This document shows positions 5,438 through 6,254 of a stretch of 6,254 bases of DNA, piece by piece (the stretch's first letter is position 1; each line of letters starts with the position of its first letter). The notes beneath the pieces are model-generated. The model was not told where the DNA came from and searched no databases. It saw only the letters and a program-made list of their open reading frames with translations. The stretch covers positions 1-6,254 of the forward strand of contig DASTBA010000009.1 of assembly GCA_035712285.1 (NCBI GenBank), written 5' to 3'. Both the position numbers and the translations under genes were made by a program. The DNA comes from CAMLHP01 sp035712285. GTDB taxonomy: Bacteria; Gemmatimonadota; Gemmatimonadetes; Gemmatimonadales; GWC2-71-9.

Positions 5438-5464
5438 TCTGGCCGGCGTACGGCTGACCACGCG

Positions 5465-6254
5465 TCAGGCCATCTCGCCCGTCTCGACCGGCAGTTCCTC
5501 CCGCCCACCCCACTCACTCCAGGATCCGTCATACACCGCCGTCCGGTCGTTGCCGATCAGGTGCAGCGCGTGCACCAGTGCGCAGGCCGTGACTCCCGAA
5601 CCGCAGGACGCGACCACCGGCTCATCGGGATTGATACCAGCACCCCGGAAGATCTGACGCAGCTCACCCACCGGCCGCATCAGTCCGTTGGCATCCACCA
5701 GCCCGGTGAACGGCACGTTGCGGCTGCCGGGAATGTGTCCGGAGCGGAGCCCCGGGCGCGGCTCGGGCGCCGTGCCCGCGTAGCGCCCCGCCGCTCGCGC
5801 ATCAACCGTCTGCACCGATGGCGATGCGACGTTGGCGAGCATCTCCGCCGCGGAACGCACCCGTGTCGCATCGAGCTGAGCGGTGAAAGCACCTCGGCGG
5901 CCCGCCCCCGCTTTCGCCGGGGTGACGGGCTCGGCTGATTCAAGCGGGAGTCCGGCACGGCGCCACGCGCCGAGGCCGCCGTCGAGCACACTCACCTTGT
6001 CGTGCCCGAACACCCGGAACATCCACCATACCCGCGGCGCGCTGAGGTTCATCCCGGAGCCGTCGTACACCACGAGCGCATCGCCATCCCGGAGGCCGAG
6101 CGCCGTCATGTCACGCGCGAACCCTGTGGCGGACGGCAGCATGTGCGGCAGGGAGGTGTCGTGCGCGGAATAGAGGTCGAGGTCGAAGAAGCGGGCGCCG
6201 GGAATGTGTCCGGCGAGAAACTCCTCCTTCGCATTCCGCCCGGCCGACGGGAGA
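5465..6254 (-). CDS. sseA: 3-mercaptopyruvate sulfurtransferase (tandem rhodanese), 5' end missing
   Basis: The frame runs open from the window edge: 262 codons then TGA at 5465-5467, so the ATG at 6142 is internal. The upstream residues GRNAKEEFLAGHIPGARFFD continue the family's N-terminal rhodanese domain, followed by LPHMLP. Perhaps 15-25 N-terminal residues are missing. Domain 1 (non-catalytic) runs to about VLDGGLGAWRRAGLPLE. Domain 2 contains VDARAAGRYAG, EPRPGLRSGHIPGSRNVPF and the active-site loop CGSGVTA, with the catalytic Cys codon at 5603-5605. CGSGVTA rather than the CRxGx[R/T] of thiosulfate-type rhodaneses points to 3-mercaptopyruvate as donor: the Cys takes sulfur to form a persulfide and releases pyruvate. 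Lack of an export signal cannot be judged. The linker contains PVTPAKAGAGR, encoded by a REP-like palindrome. It is convergent with the preceding gene across a REP hairpin. Confidence 0.92.
   Translation of the reverse strand, partial: LPSAGRNAKEEFLAGHIPGARFFDLDLYSAHDTSLPHMLPSATGFARDMTALGLRDGDALVVYDGSGMNLSAPRVWWMFRVFGHDKVSVLDGGLGAWRRAGLPLESAEPVTPAKAGAGRRGAFTAQLDATRVRSAAEMLANVASPSVQTVDARAAGRYAGTAPEPRPGLRSGHIPGSRNVPFTGLVDANGLMRPVGELRQIFRGAGINPDEPVVASCGSGVTACALVHALHLIGNDRTAVYDGSWSEWGGREELPVETGEMA
5904..5926 (-). repeat. REP-like palindrome inside the sulfurtransferase coding sequence
   Basis: On the minus strand this reads GTCACCCCGGCGAAAGC followed by a run of G. CCCC-GC and GC-GGGG close a GAAA loop, with one bulged G. 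It matches the common intergenic repeat of the form GTCAxCCCxGCGAAAGCxGGG. In frame it encodes VTPAKAG, a residue string typical of translated copies of such repeats. It sits in the linker between the two rhodanese domains, where a few extra residues would be tolerated. Confidence 0.6.

Overview
This high-GC window appears to cover the distal end of an integron gene-cassette array and its junction with ordinary chromosomal genes. The strongest evidence is three head-to-tail recombination sites of 98-99 bp, at 120-218, 943-1041 and 1518-1615. Each opens with a YCTAAC-type box and the same 17-base block (TAACCCGCGCTTGCAGC). Each has GC-rich inner arms that fold back on each other. The first two close with GTTAGAC and the third with a decayed GTCAGGT. 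This is the architecture of integron attC sites. The integrase gene is not in the window; from the cassette orientation it should lie to the left.

Organism: no taxonomic marker gene is present. The GC content, the cassette array, REP-like palindromes of the CCCTGAGC...GCGAAGGG type and the flanking genes would suit a soil or sediment lineage such as Gemmatimonadota. That is a guess from pattern memory, not a demonstration.

Layout, left to right: (1) 1-115, the C-terminus of a HicA-type toxin, last gene of a partial cassette; (2) attC1; (3) a cassette (213-1035) with a small Cys-rich GDCCVxC protein and an abutting four-helix MerC/MerF-like membrane protein, together suggesting metal (probably mercury) handling; (4) attC2; (5) a cassette (1036-1609) with an unrecognised hydrophobic membrane protein; (6) a degenerate attC3 that probably marks the end of the mobile array; (7) 1638-2315, a class I SAM-dependent methyltransferase with its own Shine-Dalgarno sequence and no attC after it; (8) on the minus strand, 2404-3750, a PlsC-family lysophospholipid acyltransferase with a membrane C-terminus; (9) divergent from it, 3753-5330, an O-antigen ligase/polymerase-family membrane protein; (10) 5355-5437, a long REP-type inverted repeat between convergent genes; (11) on the minus strand, 5465-6254, a 3-mercaptopyruvate sulfurtransferase whose 5' end lies outside the window and whose interdomain linker contains a second, unrelated REP-like palindrome read in frame.

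The left third is therefore accessory cassette DNA (toxin, metal handling, unknown membrane function). The right two thirds are envelope-lipid, envelope-polysaccharide and sulfur-metabolism genes typical of a stable chromosome. The cassette genes need not cooperate. The clear within-cassette functional pair is the GDCCVxC protein and its MerC-like neighbour. The divergent acyltransferase/ligase pair shares one short intergenic region and both probably act on envelope components.
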